Part shown: piece after piece, positions 51,017 to 62,087 of the stretch | Numbering within the stretch: the first letter of the stretch is position 1 | Layout: each line of letters opens with the position of its first letter | NCBI GenBank assembly: GCA_022818135.1 | Contig: JAFMSR010000017.1 | Span: 40,332,455 to 40,396,454, forward strand | Direction: 5' to 3' | DNA: 64,000 nucleotides | DNA from: Saxidomus purpurata | Taxonomy: Eukaryota; Mollusca; Bivalvia; Venerida; Veneridae | Translations under genes and position numbers: made by a program | Notes under the pieces: generated by a model | Told to the model about the DNA's origin: nothing | Seen by the model: only the letters and a program-made list of their open reading frames with translations | Databases searched by the model: none

Positions 51017-51315
51017 TGCTTACGCACACTTGAATACACCGTTGAACAAGGCTCACGCCGTCTTGGTGCTTCTCATTTATTTTATTACAAATGCCATTTG
51101 TTGTGCCTTCACAGGTAAATATCCGTATATGGATTGTGCAAGTATCATTTGTCTATCATTTCATGACATTCATTTGCCTCATTTATTTGTACTTGACTGA
51201 AATTGTTAAATTGCGCACACTTCAATACACCGTTGCACAAAGCTAACGCCGTCTTGGTGCTTCTCATTTATGTTATTATAAATACCATTTGTTGTGCCTT
51301 CACAGGCTAGTACCA
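51017..51315 (+). repeat. Two-copy direct repeat, about 100 bp
   Basis: 51023-51112 and 51214-51306 share GCACACTT(G/C)AATACACCGTTG, GCCGTCTTGGTGCTTCTCAT and CCATTTGTTGTGCCTTCACAG. The copies start 191 bases apart. Both end in CTTCACAGG, which looks like a 3' splice site, but no exon follows. Confidence 0.85.
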
Positions 51316-52555
51316 GGCCATTCGTCACACAAAGTTGCAGAACTCACTAACCATATAGAAACGCCTACATATATAAAAAGCTTGGGTTTTTTTCTAGCAA
51401 GTATTTGGCGCATTTTTTATATCATAAACACTTTCTAGTGTCTTTGTATGAGTATATTTGCATATTATTTAATGCAAAAGTCTGTCATGCTTTTAAGAAT
51501 AGTCAGTATTCATTACGTTTAAACGGAGTGTTACTTTTCTGCAAGAATATCGTATCCCAGAACTATAATAACCACATTTTCTTGACATATTCATTGTCTT
51601 ATCTATGACAAAACAAACAAAAAGGTGTAGTCGCACAGAATTTTGATATGCTTTTCTTTTTTACTGACAGCTTTCAATCGTTTCTAACACTGTTTTAATT
51701 TTGAATGATGCATAATATCTGTAGCTAATATATACATATCACTCAGCTCCTGTATGGTGTTAGTAGTCATTTATTTTTATGCTTCGGCTAAAACACTTCG
51801 TGCCAGACAACATTGGCACGAGTAATAATTTCAGATTGTGTTGGGAAAAGAGTAATTATGTTTGATACCTCAGTCATTTCAAAGAATTTTCAAATCAATT
51901 TACAACGACTGGACAACTCCGTACATGTAATAATATGTTGATGATATACAAGAAAGTGCGAAACTTCTTGTTGCTCCTTATTTTATAACTTGACTAAAAA
52001 CAATGATTTCAAAACACATAAAAAATAAGTAATTCTAGAAGACTTATCCCAGTTACGAATAGAACTGAAAATAAACCTACAAATTGATTTGATGGGAGTG
52101 TTAGGTCTGGACTAATATACACAGCAACATGTTTATGGTTTGACAATATATTAAATCAGAAAGTTATAAATCAATTTTTTTTATTTTTGATGGTCACTTT
52201 GAACTTCAATATTACTTTCAAGATGTGTCTTTTGTGCACGTGTACATTTTAGTCATTTGTGAATTAGACAGCTAACTGATGAAAAGTGCGTTTTACATGT
52301 TAATCCGATAAACAAATTATAATATAAAAATTGTCAACGCAAGAAATTGCGAAACCGACCGTCACGCAATGGAACATAACACCATTTCAGAAATATAAAA
52401 TCAATATATGGCACTGCGTGATAGGATTTTGTTTAACTTTTTTTCCGCGTCTAGTTAGTTTGGCTTAATTTATCTTAAAAGTCACCTTGAATATTATTTT
52501 CTTATTTTTTCTTTAAAGTAAAGTCAGCTATTTTTGTCTGATTGTTAATAGTCCC
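51316..52555. other. Gene-free stretch with a hairpin
   Basis: No gene. At 51798-51821, TCGTGCCA and TGGCACGA form an 8-bp perfect stem with an 8-base loop. Confidence 0.45.
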
Positions 52556-52946
52556 CGTTGACCGTGGTTTTGTTTTCTTACAAAATTAACTTAAAAGTAC
52601 ATCTATGAAAAATGTTAGAAAATTATGAAAGCCGTTTAGTTGTAAATTAAAAATATAGCCTATCTTATGGTATCATAAAAGTATTATAGAACTACACAGG
52701 TCTCAAGCACAGTCACCTTCTAATTGTGTTGAACACTTTAATAATAAATTATGTCAGTTTCTCGAAGTGTTCAGCACAATTGGAAGGTGACTATGATTAA
52801 GACCTTTGTAGTTCTATAATACTTTTTTGTTGCCATGAGATAGGCTACATTTCACATTTACAGCTAAACGGCTTTCATTATGTTCTAACTTTTTTCTGAG
52901 ATCTACTTTTGTTTAGAGATTATTTTGATAACGTGAATCTCCACTG
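52556..52946. mobile_element. Foldback MITE, copy 2
   Basis: Same structure as 36774-37168: ATCATAAAAGTATTATAGAACTAC pairs with the right arm's GTAGTTCTATAATACTTTT, and ATAAATTATGTCAGTTTCT is the centre. The outer left 30 bases are more decayed than the right end. The flanks differ from copy 1, confirming mobility. Confidence 0.85.
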
Positions 52947-53310
52947 TGAGATATAGACCTTATTCAAAAGTGTTTTTGTAAACAAATAAAATAGTCCATA
53001 CAGGTGATCGATAGGACCGCCCACACCTACGATCAGCCTCATAGAATATTGAACAAACTTTCTGAAGCAAATGAAAGAGGCAATATGAGAGTATATAATA
53101 AAGATCAATATTACAGTTTTTACGACCTGTGAAAAGACGATATCGACCGAGGACAAAGCTAACTTAACATCACCCTCTACAGGTCCGAAAAAATAAAAGA
53201 AACATAAAAAAGATATATACGACATTTAATGAACTGTTAGGCATACGATAAACTCCCCTTAAAAAAACCTTATACATTATTGTTTCAAATAAATTGTGTT
53301 AGCTTATACA

Positions 53311-53316
53311 CTAAAC
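53311..53316. other. Left target-site duplication of the 8.9-kb element
   Basis: CTAAAC directly before the left TIR; the same six bases follow the right TIR at 62202-62207. Confidence 0.8.
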
Positions 53317-53432
53317 TACGGAAGCCCATTAGTGCCATTTTGTCTTATGCGTTTTGTGTTATGACTAATGACTTATGTGTCATGACTTATATGTTATGTG
53401 TTAAGAGTTATGTCTTATGACTTATGTATTAC
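53317..53432 (+). repeat. Left terminal inverted repeat
   Basis: Outer 74 bases perfect, inner 40 bases similar (GTTAAGAGTTATGTCTTATG). It is composed of irregular 12-17-base units around GACTTATGTG. Confidence 0.9.
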
Positions 53433-53676
53433 TTCTAAGACACAGCAGTCTCATAGCAAAAACAATGGCGGGTGAAATCTCAATTACTCTTCAGTTACAA
53501 AGGGAACGAAAATGAAGACGTTTTATTAATTGGTGTAAGTAGTAAATACCTTGATTGTGTAAGCTTGATAACTTTATGTATGGTAGCCATATAGTTTGAT
53601 ATATTTCTTTATAATTATGCAAGTGAGCAATAGAACGTTTGATTTTGTGAACACAATGTCACACTTCATGTTATAT

Positions 53677-53747
53677 TGGCTTCGTTGGTAAAGCCGTAAG
53701 TCTGCTAATCCAGGGGTCGTTTGTTTGATTCCTAGCTCTGTCATATA
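53677..53747 (+). mobile_element. tRNA-derived SINE head fragment
   Basis: TTGGCTTCGTTGGTAAAGCC is box A-like, GTCTGCTAATCCAGGGG looks like a tRNA anticodon arm and TTTGTTTGATTCCTAG is a decayed box B. The ends do not pair as an acceptor stem. It lies inside the 8.9-kb element and so inserted into it or was captured by it. Confidence 0.6.
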
Positions 53748-54213
53748 ACTTTGTTATGGAGTAATTTCTAGTGACTACAGCCATTCTACCGATAGTAAAT
53801 ACACGGTTACACATGCAATAAGCAGACTTTGGGTACGTTCATTCATACATTCCACACACCACATATCGACATAGGCTACATCGTACAACGCAACAAATTG
53901 TCAAAAACATAGGAACATACCATTTTACATATATTATGTCGTCTTCATATATGTAAACGTGTCGTGATATTTTGCTAGAATGATGACTATATGATTTCGA
54001 ATCAATTATAAAATTAGCATGACGAAACAGGTTTGAAATCAGAAAACACACAAACATGATTGCACTTAAACGACGGGGTAATTTTGTAACAATCATGTAG
54101 TTGGTTGTATATATTTTCAGATCCATTTGATAAACATGATCGCAGTGTATAGCATGTGGCTGTGTCTGTGGATACACCAGGTTTACCCTGTTACAGGAGT
54201 GACACCTTCTAAT

Positions 54214-54902
54214 ATACCTGAAACATTGACAGCAGGAAGTACACGGCTAGATTTAGTGAAACAATATTTTTACTGTGGGTTTACATATCCTGAAATTGTT
54301 TTGCTGTTGTTTGTGATAAATAACATTAAAATATAGTTGCGACAGCTTAACAGAGTTACAACTTACGACGTCGAACTAGGTACACACCAGATCACATTGT
54401 TATTACATGTAATTATATTTCCGAAGAAATTGAGACAAGCGGTCAGTGCATTGGTTACCGTTCCATGTGGAAACGTTTGGTAAATGAACATAGGTTAAGA
54501 GTTCCGAGAAATAAAGTTCTTTCTATTATGAAAACTATAGACCCTGATGGAATTACTTTTCGGAAGGCCCACCGGCTGAAAAGACGCAAGTACAGAACAA
54601 AGGGGCCGAATTATGTTTGGCATGTAGACGGATACGATAAACTGAAGCCTTATGGCTTTTGTGTACACGGTGCTATTAACGGTTACAGCCGAAGGATACT
54701 TTGGTTAGAAGTTGGTGAAAGTAACAACAACCATGCACTGAAGACGCTTGGGGTTGCTCCGCGAATTCTTCGGTGTGACAAAGGAACGGAAAACTCAACT
54801 CTGTCTTTACTCCAACCGTTCTTCCGATACTTTGTTCCCGAAGTATTTGGTGGTCACAATTTTGGAAAGACTGTCGATCAACAAGATGTTGAGGTATGCT
54901 GA
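54214..54902 (+). pseudogene. rve-type integrase/transposase, decayed
   Basis: An integrase-core protein of a family found in many bivalve and fish genomes; it would act on transposon ends by DDE chemistry. Seen: an N-terminal helical region (LVKQYFYCGFTYPEI) from about 54250, a stop (TAG) at 54334 followed by LRQLNRV, a frame change near 54365, then an open frame to 54902 with GYRSMWKRL, an R-K rich linker, GPNYVWHVDGYDKLKPYG (catalytic D at 54627), NGYSRRILWLEV, ILRCDKGTEN (second D at 54777) and a probable third acidic residue E at 54891. The interval between NGYSRR... and the second D looks about 10 residues short. The C-terminal domain after 54902 is lost or unrecognisable. TTTTCAG at 54114-54120 may be a 3' splice site. 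Clearly inactive as it stands. Confidence 0.8.
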
Positions 54903-55906
54903 GAAATGTATGGCTTACACAGGACTGTATGCAGTCAAGAATTTCAAGATTTGGCAAAATTACTAAAACCTGACCTCCACATTCCCGTTACTGCACAAGG
55001 GGCTCTAGAGTTATATACATGGAAATGCTGGAACTCATTGACGAAATATTGGAATGATTTTTCTTATCTCATAGCGTCACATGAATTTTTGATAATTATT
55101 CTCCACCAGTGTTTCACTGTGAAATTTTGGTCTGTTACAAGGAAAAGTGCAGTAGTGTATATAAACGGAATATTGTGTTAGCATGTTCATCCGTGTGTTT
55201 GTAGGGGTTCTAGAGAGGGGGTTTCTTTTGGTTTTTACTAAAACCTGTACCGTACACCGTACAAATCTTCGTGGCGGAACCGTATTTAATCTATGTTTAA
55301 AAATTATGTAAATAAAAAATAAGAAAATGTTTATCATTTTACATTTTAAAAATATCTTTGGTAAGCCTAGCTTATGTTTCGCTAATCAAAACGATGTAAA
55401 AAAAATATGAATGGTGACGCGAAATACCGGGAGTGAACTCAGTTTTGTTAATGAACAATGATAAATGTCGCATATTTTCCCCGATATTGAATGTTGTTTT
55501 ACATGTTGTTTATATCAAAACCTAGACTCCAATTGTTGAAAACGTTACAGAATACTTCTTACTGATACCACATATCATTTTAAGCAGAAATATCGATGAA
55601 TTCCATCAGCCTCGAATGATTTCATATGTTATTTCCATACGTTCCTGGTATCGGGTCAGTTAGTCTTCACTGATGAGTCTCCTATAACACTTACGAAATT
55701 TATCAAGGATTTACAAAATATTTTTTAAACATTTGAAATAAATATTCTGTTATTTTTATTGTACATAATAATATCTAAAACTGTTTTCTAAAAATAAATT
55801 GAATACGGTCGTATCAATCTGTAGTTATCAGTACATTACGAAGATTTACACGGTGTACGGTACGGGTATTAGGAATAACCGTTTCTTTTCGCCAGTCTGC
55901 TGATCC

Positions 55907-56230
55907 CTATGGGAAATTGCTTTTGCCTAGAATGTACAGGTGCGCTGGTCCTTCATTTTTGACTTTAAACGTGTCAGCTGCTTGCCAGTTGCTGATTTTA
56001 AACGGAAAACAATCAGTTCTTCCAAGCTCCCAATCAAATCGCCATTTCAGTAGTAGGAATTTCTTGTAATTTGTAACTAAAATCGCATAATGACAAGGGA
56101 AGCCTGTACGCGAATGTAAATGTTGAAGAAAGTCATGCAACCCATTTGGCAAAACAAAAAAGGAAGTGGCTATTCGGACGTGTAGTGAAATAACCCGCAG
56201 TCTGCTTTTCGTACGGCAGTTTTGTATCAC
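55907..56230 (-). CDS. Unidentified 107-codon ORF inside the 8.9-kb element
   Basis: An open frame with balanced composition and coding-like codons, especially in its second half (a K-W-R-F-D-W-E-L stretch, then F-K-I-S-N-W-Q). It has no domain that I recognise. Its first 20 codons lie in one arm of an inverted repeat (56163-56238 with 56681-56760); the other arm would encode a similar N-C-R-x-x-S stretch in the opposite direction, interrupted by stops. It could be an exon of a minus-strand gene of the element rather than a complete protein. Confidence 0.35.
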   Translation of the reverse strand: MIQNCRTKSRLRVISLHVRIATSFFVLPNGLHDFLQHLHSRTGFPCHYAILVTNYKKFLLLKWRFDWELGRTDCFPFKISNWQAADTFKVKNEGPAHLYILGKSNFP

Positions 56231-56760
56231 ATAGCATATATATTTCTGATGTGATTAAACTAATATATTTTACGAGAAACACGTGTATAAATGTGCTCTG
56301 CTTTTTTCAGTTTTATTTTGCAGAATGCGTATTTTTGTACAATAAAATTTATTTAGAATGAGTACATTAATTAAGATTTGGACATACGAGAATTCTTACA
56401 AATACGTTATGAAGATGTGCTCTGCTTTTTTCGCTTTTTTTTTCTTCTTTTTTGCGCTCATGAAATGTATACATGTATTTACATAAAATCGTAATATATG
56501 AAACCAAATTAGCAAAACTCTCACCTGATTATATGTTTATTTTCAATAGTTAATCGATTAAAAACCAGATCAACCATTTGATTTTTTTATAAGTGCTATC
56601 CGGTCTTTCTATACATTGGGAAATGTAAGAAACTGGTTGAAAAATTATCAACTTAATCATTTCAAAAATATACATAATTGATGTTATGTGATACAAAACT
56701 GCCGTGCGAATAGCAAACTGTCGGTTATTTAACTATTCGTAGTGGAGAGTAGCCACTTCA
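56163..56760. repeat. Inverted repeat, arms about 78 bp, spacing 440 bp
   Basis: AGTGGCTATTCGGACGTG... CGGCAGTTTTGTATCACATA at 56163-56238 matches the reverse complement of 56681-56760 with roughly 80 percent agreement by eye. It may be a nested foldback element or an inverted exon duplication. Confidence 0.65.
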
Positions 56761-57702
56761 AAACAAAAATGTACATGCATGACATTCAATAACGATAATT
56801 CGTACACGCTAACAGTGCGTATATTAATTTATGCGTCTACCATTCGCTGGACTTATAATTTATGCGCTCAGTGCACATTTCTTCGACATTTCTGAAAGCA
56901 TATACGCTGAGCGAATAAATCTTTTGAACCAATATAAGATTTGTGCGTCTACCGAACTGCAAAAACTGGAAACATGGTAGATTATAGACAAAATACTACA
57001 TGATAGGAAAGCATGCCGAGAGTTGCACAACTTTAGAATGATACTTTGGCTAGTCCCTTGCGGAACATGTTACGATGAGAATCGACCAGTGGCGAGGATA
57101 TATATTTTGGACTGTCGAGAAAACAATAGTATTTTGGGTAGTACTTAGGGACTCCGAACCGTAAAGCAAGTTGATATACAGGCAGCAATCAACCCCAGCT
57201 ATTGGTTCTCCACAGTTTTGTTTATCCGTTTGAAAAAAGAACAAGAAGTCATGTATATCAATCATTTAATATTTAACATATCCTCCTGGCCAATGGTAAG
57301 AACAAAGGAGTAGAATTTCTCAGCACTGCCATGCTAATAAGACATCTTTGTTTTAAACTAACAATCATGACACAAACAAGAGCTGCCAGAGGAACAGTGC
57401 GCTCAACTATTCTCAGATCATGATAGTAATACAAATGCTTGTCCATAAATACAAAGTCCAAAAGGGGGGATAATTCAGTCAAAATGCTTGAAAGAGTTAC
57501 GGATTATACCCATTTCTCTCTGTGTCAGGATCATATACACGTGTATCTTGAAAGTAATCATCAATAACATAACAGATGAGGGAATCATTGGAACAGGAAA
57601 GCTCCCTTCACTTTGGGGCTTTCCACTCAGCAGCTCTTCACTTAGGGACTTTTTTGAAGTTCTTAAGTACAAATAATATTGTGAAGAAAACACACCAATA
57701 CT

Positions 57703-60700
57703 TTAAAAAAAATCTTGAAGAGAACATTCTTCTCCGTTACTACCAGTGAATTTTTCAATGACTTCTCCATTATTTGTGGATAGTTTAACTTCCATGTCTG
57801 ATAATTTGCCCATATCATTCTTGCCGTCCGGAAAAAATCTTGTTGCATAATTTGTAACTGTTTGAACTTTCTGTTCTTCTTCCCTTTTGAATTCATACAT
57901 TCGTGTTCCTCCTCTCCGAGCTGTCGCTTGCCTGAAATTTCCTCTAGTTTGATGGAGCCATCCAATCTGTAGTTTAAATGTTGGGTGTGTCCCAGTGCCC
58001 CGCTGTTTCTGAAACAATAATGTAAATTTACCAAACGTCATGTAGAGGAAATATGACCATGTTGTTTGAGAGTGCCCCTCCAATCTGAAAATGCTTCCTA
58101 CGTGCATGATGGTGGCTTTCACAAATGAACATATTGATTGAGGAAAAGTCAATTTACTCAAAATTATTATAATTTATTCTGATTATTATATGCTGAAAAG
58201 GGGGATCCAGTCGCAACCAAAACCCACTCATCCCCTGTTACATTTAAAAAAAATTCTGTCTGACGTCTTATGTATTATGAATTATGTCTTATGACCTATG
58301 TCCTATGTTTTATGTCTTATGACCTAAAGATTATGGATTATGTCTTATGGATTATGCATTCTGTCTTCTATATTATGTCTTATGATCTCTGTTTAAATAA
58401 TATCTAAACAGAAATGCAGATATATATGTTGACAGTCTGATTGCTTGCTCATCTACTATGCTATCTCCTCCTTGATGGATTTTGACAATATTCAGTAACT
58501 GAGTCCGCTGGGTCAAAATGATGACATGCAGTGTCATATTCTTGTGATTTTTTACCCTAGGGTCAAAGGTAAAATCAAGTTAAAGGTCAACATTACTTCA
58601 TTTCTATTTACATACCAGTTCATGGTGCTGGACGATGTGTATCACGGACGATGTGTACCTGAGACGATGTGTAACACTTTACGGAGACGATACACCACTT
58701 AGAGTTATTTCAACTACATTTGTACATAGCTAAGGAAGTAGCTTGTTGCTATGGAAGTTAGTGGTTGCTAAGGAAATAAATGTGGTTCAAATGCTTAGTG
58801 TTATCAAAGGTACTTACAAGTTTGGTTCAAACAGAACAATAAACAATACAAATCTACCGCCAGACCTTCAGTCAGCTGGCTCAGTCGACGTCTTCAAGAC
58901 TAGACTAGCCACCTACTATATCTAACTTCACTCTTAGTTTCTTTTATCCTTCACTGTACATACTTTCACTTTTATCTATTTACTTCCTTTCTTGCGCAAC
59001 CCCCTGACAGAACATTCAATTTGTTGAATTTGGCCAGTAATAGTAGAAGGTAGAAGGGTAAAAATTATAGGGTTGCTAAGACGGTAGGTGGTTGCTTAGG
59101 ACGTCACTGGTTGCTATGGAAGTCTATGTGATTCCAAAGGGTAAGTGTTATCCAAAGGTACTTAAAAATAGTTTGGTTGCAATACAGCTATTCAAGCTAC
59201 ATGGTTGCTAAGGAAGTCAGTGGTTATTATGAAATTATATACATTCTCAAGTAAAGAAAAAGATATAGAAACTAAGTCAAGTGCCTCGTAGTGTAAGATA
59301 AGAAGATTTTTAAAGGTTCTACCTATATCACTATATGTAAAACTAAGTGGGTCTTTTATGATTTGAAACTATAAAACTATGTGCCTTTTAGTTTAAGACA
59401 ATGCGTTTTTTAAAGTTTTTTCTCTACAACTCTATAGATGTAAAACTAAGTTAGCCCTTGGGTAGGGTCAATTTTTACCAGAGGGCCATGATTTCCACTA
59501 GATGATCCTACATGCCAAATATCTAAGCTCAGTGTTATGAGGTTTTAGACAAGAAGATTTTTAAACGTTTAGCCAATATGACACTTCATTTAAAACTAAT
59601 CAAGCCCCAGGGTGGGGCTAATATGACCCTAGATGTCAGGATTTGAACAAACTTGGTAGAGGTCTACTAGGTAATGCTGCATACCAAATATGTAGGCTTT
59701 GGGCCTTGCAGTTTCGGACGAGAAGATTTTTGAAAGTTTTCCTTATATATACTTACATTTGTATAAATGTAAAACTAAGTTTCCCCTGGGTTGGACCGAA
59801 TTTGACCCCAGGGGCATGATTTGAACTTCTCTTGGTAGTAGAGGATCTTAAGATGATGCAACATGCTAAATATGAATTTCAAAGCTCTGGGTCATGTAGT
59901 TTCATTCAATAACATTTATGAAGGATTTCCTCATATAACGCTATGTAAAACTAAGGGCTTCTGGGGCGGGGTCAATTTTGATGCCAGGGGCATAATTTTT
60001 ACAATCTTGGTAATGGACCTCCAGATCATGCCACATTGCCAAATGTCAAAGCTTTAGGCCAAGTGGTTTCACATAATATTTTTGAAATTTGAATTTTAAA
60101 CCCCCGGGTTCAGTATTGGAACAAACTTGGTATAGGTCCACTTAGTCTCACTAAATCGCCTCCGAAGCCTGACCCATTTTATAATCTGACTTTTTATAGT
60201 TGTCAAGCTTCTTCTAGCAAAATTAATTAGGCTAAGGTCCACTCTAACTTTAATACTGCTCAGGTTACTAATATAATCAATTGAATGTTCACTATATTTA
60301 CCTTCTTTGGATTTTCCATATATGTATCCTTTTCCATTGACTTTTGTTTTTTCTTCTTTTGGCCGGCTATGCTGCGAACCAATTCCTGAATACGTTTTCT
60401 TCTACCATCTTCCTGAAGGAGTATTGATTTATATTTTATACAGAATGTTGAATGATAAAGTTTTCACAAATTTATCAATCTGACACTAGTGGCCGATTTA
60501 AATTTGGACCGACAGATTTCGGGCACTGGCCGGACCAGATGACTGTCACATTTTCCCCAATTTCAGTAAGTCTGTCTTCCAAAAATATTGATTAATTACT
60601 TAATTCACTCTGAGGACAAACAATTTTGAAGCAGATCTATATATGTTGTGCTATTTGCATTGTATTTGTAAGACGAAACATTTTGGGTACAAATCAATTC

Positions 60701-62087
60701 AGTTTTTTTTTATCTTCTCCCGAACAGGGCGGTATTTAAAACTTTTGCGTAAGTTTAAACGAAACACTTTTAAATAAGTCAAACTTACAACTATGAGTTG
60801 TTAAATAGACTTAATTCTGGTTTTGTTTATTTTCTTGATGGTTTCTACACCAGAAGAAATGTGTGCTACTAATGGGGGGAGTGTATCTAAGGGAGGTAAT
60901 GTGTTCTTTCACCAAACAGTTGCAGTACGGCGAACAGCTCATTGAAAGTCCGTTATATATTATTTTAATGTAAAATGTCACTTTGTTAGTTTGCTCTTAG
61001 TATGTTTTATCACTGCAATAGCTCAAAACTCTTCAATTTCAGAAACTACACACACTTGGCTATGAAATAAATAGCGGAAAAGCAGGGGGTGATAAGCTTA
61101 TAATTATGACATGATCATGTGACATGGTGTGTCAAGGCACGCGAAACTGTCGCTCTGCATAATTCTTTCATTAGTTTGGCAATTCTTGGCTTATAGTGCA
61201 ATTTTGTTGGACAATTCGATTCTACAAAGTTTCAAGTTGGTGGTGTTTCACAGAAATGGTATAAAACAATCAGGAAATAGTGCAAAGAAAGCACATAGAT
61301 CTATAGTGATGGACAGGCTGTTGTTATTGACAGTAAAAAAAGGCGGCGCTGGTATCTGTACCAATAGTGAAATGGCAGTGGCTAGGATAACGGATCCGTA
61401 ATCTTAGCCTCATAGTCAAGGATTACGGAAATTCCGTATAACAAGACAAGCTGCAGAATTTTTTTCCCGGGGGGGGGGGGGGGTTCCAACACCTAAAATT
61501 CCCTTTTCGAGGAAAATGTATATAAGGAAAATAAAGAAATTGACATATTTTTCAAATTCCAGGGGAGGGGGCGGGGGGGGGGGGGCTCCGGACCCCCTGA
61601 CCCTCCTCTGGATCCGCCCCTGCTAGACAACCCTATCCGGTTATTAAAGTATTGATGTAATTACTGATTTACTTAAAATGACTAAACTCGTTTACTAGTG
61701 ATTGGTGCTTTGCATACCTTGTCACGTATATTATATATATTTTTTATGTTATATATGTATACTCATAAAATCGCAAATTGTGATTTTGAGTTAATAAAGT
61801 TCTGTTCTGAGCTTACAACATTTCAATTTAATTAAAACCTCATTATCTTTTAGTTCTTTGTTTCTTCTTAAATTATCAATGTCCATGAAACATTGGACCC
61901 AGATGAAAGCGAACGATACATGTACTGCAGAGCTTCTAGAATCTGTTTTAAGTTTCATCTCTATATTCAGTAGTTTTCTTTTAATAAACAACGTAAGTCA
62001 AGCTGTTTACATTTCAAGGCTTACCAAACAGTCTTCTTTCTCACTTTCAGATGAAAGTCCACCCTCCGTCACATCAGTATAAGACAT
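57703..62087 (-). CDS. Candidate three-exon gene carried by the 8.9-kb element
   Basis: Proposed exons on the minus strand: 62087-62025 (21 codons, starting MSYTDV, acidic, then donor GTAAGC), 60412-60302 (37 codons, preceded by CTCCTTCAG, followed by GTAAAT) and 58008-57703 (101 codons plus TAA, preceded by TTGTTTCAG). All three junctions are phase 0, giving 159 residues. The protein would have an acidic start, a lysine/arginine-rich middle (GRRKRIQELVRSIAGQKKKK) that could act as a nuclear localisation or DNA-binding segment, and a C-terminal part with a KREEEQKVQTV helix and FFPDGKN. The start codon lies within the inner right TIR, so the TIR would supply the promoter. The family is not recognised. 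Splice sites were judged by eye and exon 2 is short, so the model is provisional; extra small exons are possible. Confidence 0.45.
58262..58390. repeat. Internal TTATG-motif array
   Basis: About 130 bases of irregular TCTTATGACCTATG / GATTATG units, the same word type as in the inner TIRs at both ends. It may be a relic of an earlier terminus or an internal transposase-binding array. Confidence 0.75.
58625..58700. repeat. Short GACGATGTGTA repeat
   Basis: Four irregular copies of GGACGATGTGTA / GAGACGATGTGTA within 70 bases. Confidence 0.7.
58738..59250. repeat. GGTTGCTAAGGAAGT direct repeats around a LINE tail
   Basis: TTGCTATGGAAGT, GTGGTTGCTAAGGAA and AAAGGTACTTA recur on both sides of 58845-59065. 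This indicates a tandemly repeated target into which the LINE tail inserted. Confidence 0.6.
58845..59065 (+). pseudogene. CR1/L2-like LINE 3' end
   Basis: The last residues of a reverse transcriptase ORF (NLPPDLQSAGSVDVFKTRLA then a stop at 58924) follow the pattern N-x-LP-x5-A-x-SV-x2-FK-x2-L that ends many CR1/L2 polyproteins. The 3' UTR contains TTGCGCAACCCCCTGACAGA and ends GGCCAGTAATAGTAGAAGGTAGAAGGG, a simple-repeat tail as expected for L2-like elements. Confidence 0.7.
59330..60160 (+). repeat. Tandem array, units about 110-180 bp, roughly five copies
   Basis: Recurrent order: TGTAAAACTAAG, then CCCTGGG...GGGTCAATTTTGACC, CAGGGGCATGATTTGAACAA, CTTGGTAGAGGTC, ATGCCAAATAT, AAGATTTTTAAAGTTTT. 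Unit starts are near 59336, 59441, 59591, 59768 and 59945, so unit length varies through deletions. It resembles a repeat class widespread in bivalves (recollection). Not coding. Confidence 0.8.
61464..61625. repeat. Poly-G tracts within a GC-rich dispersed repeat end
   Basis: G runs at about 61469-61482 and 61574-61587, separated by AT-rich sequence and followed by CCCCTGACCCTCCTCTGGAT and CCGCCCCTG. The second half reads like a dispersed-repeat terminus. Run lengths are unreliable in sequencing. Confidence 0.7.

Noticed and set aside
52920..53225. 101-codon hydrophobic minus-strand ORF left of the 8.9-kb element
   Set aside because: It starts inside the foldback MITE region and has no recognisable domain; hydrophobicity follows from T-rich sequence.
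53677..53747. Functional tRNA gene with a GCT-like anticodon arm
   Set aside because: The box B is degraded and the terminal stems do not pair; a SINE head is more likely.
57663..58034. 123-codon minus-strand frame
   Set aside because: It overlaps the better-supported exon at 57703-58008 in another frame and has poorer codon character.
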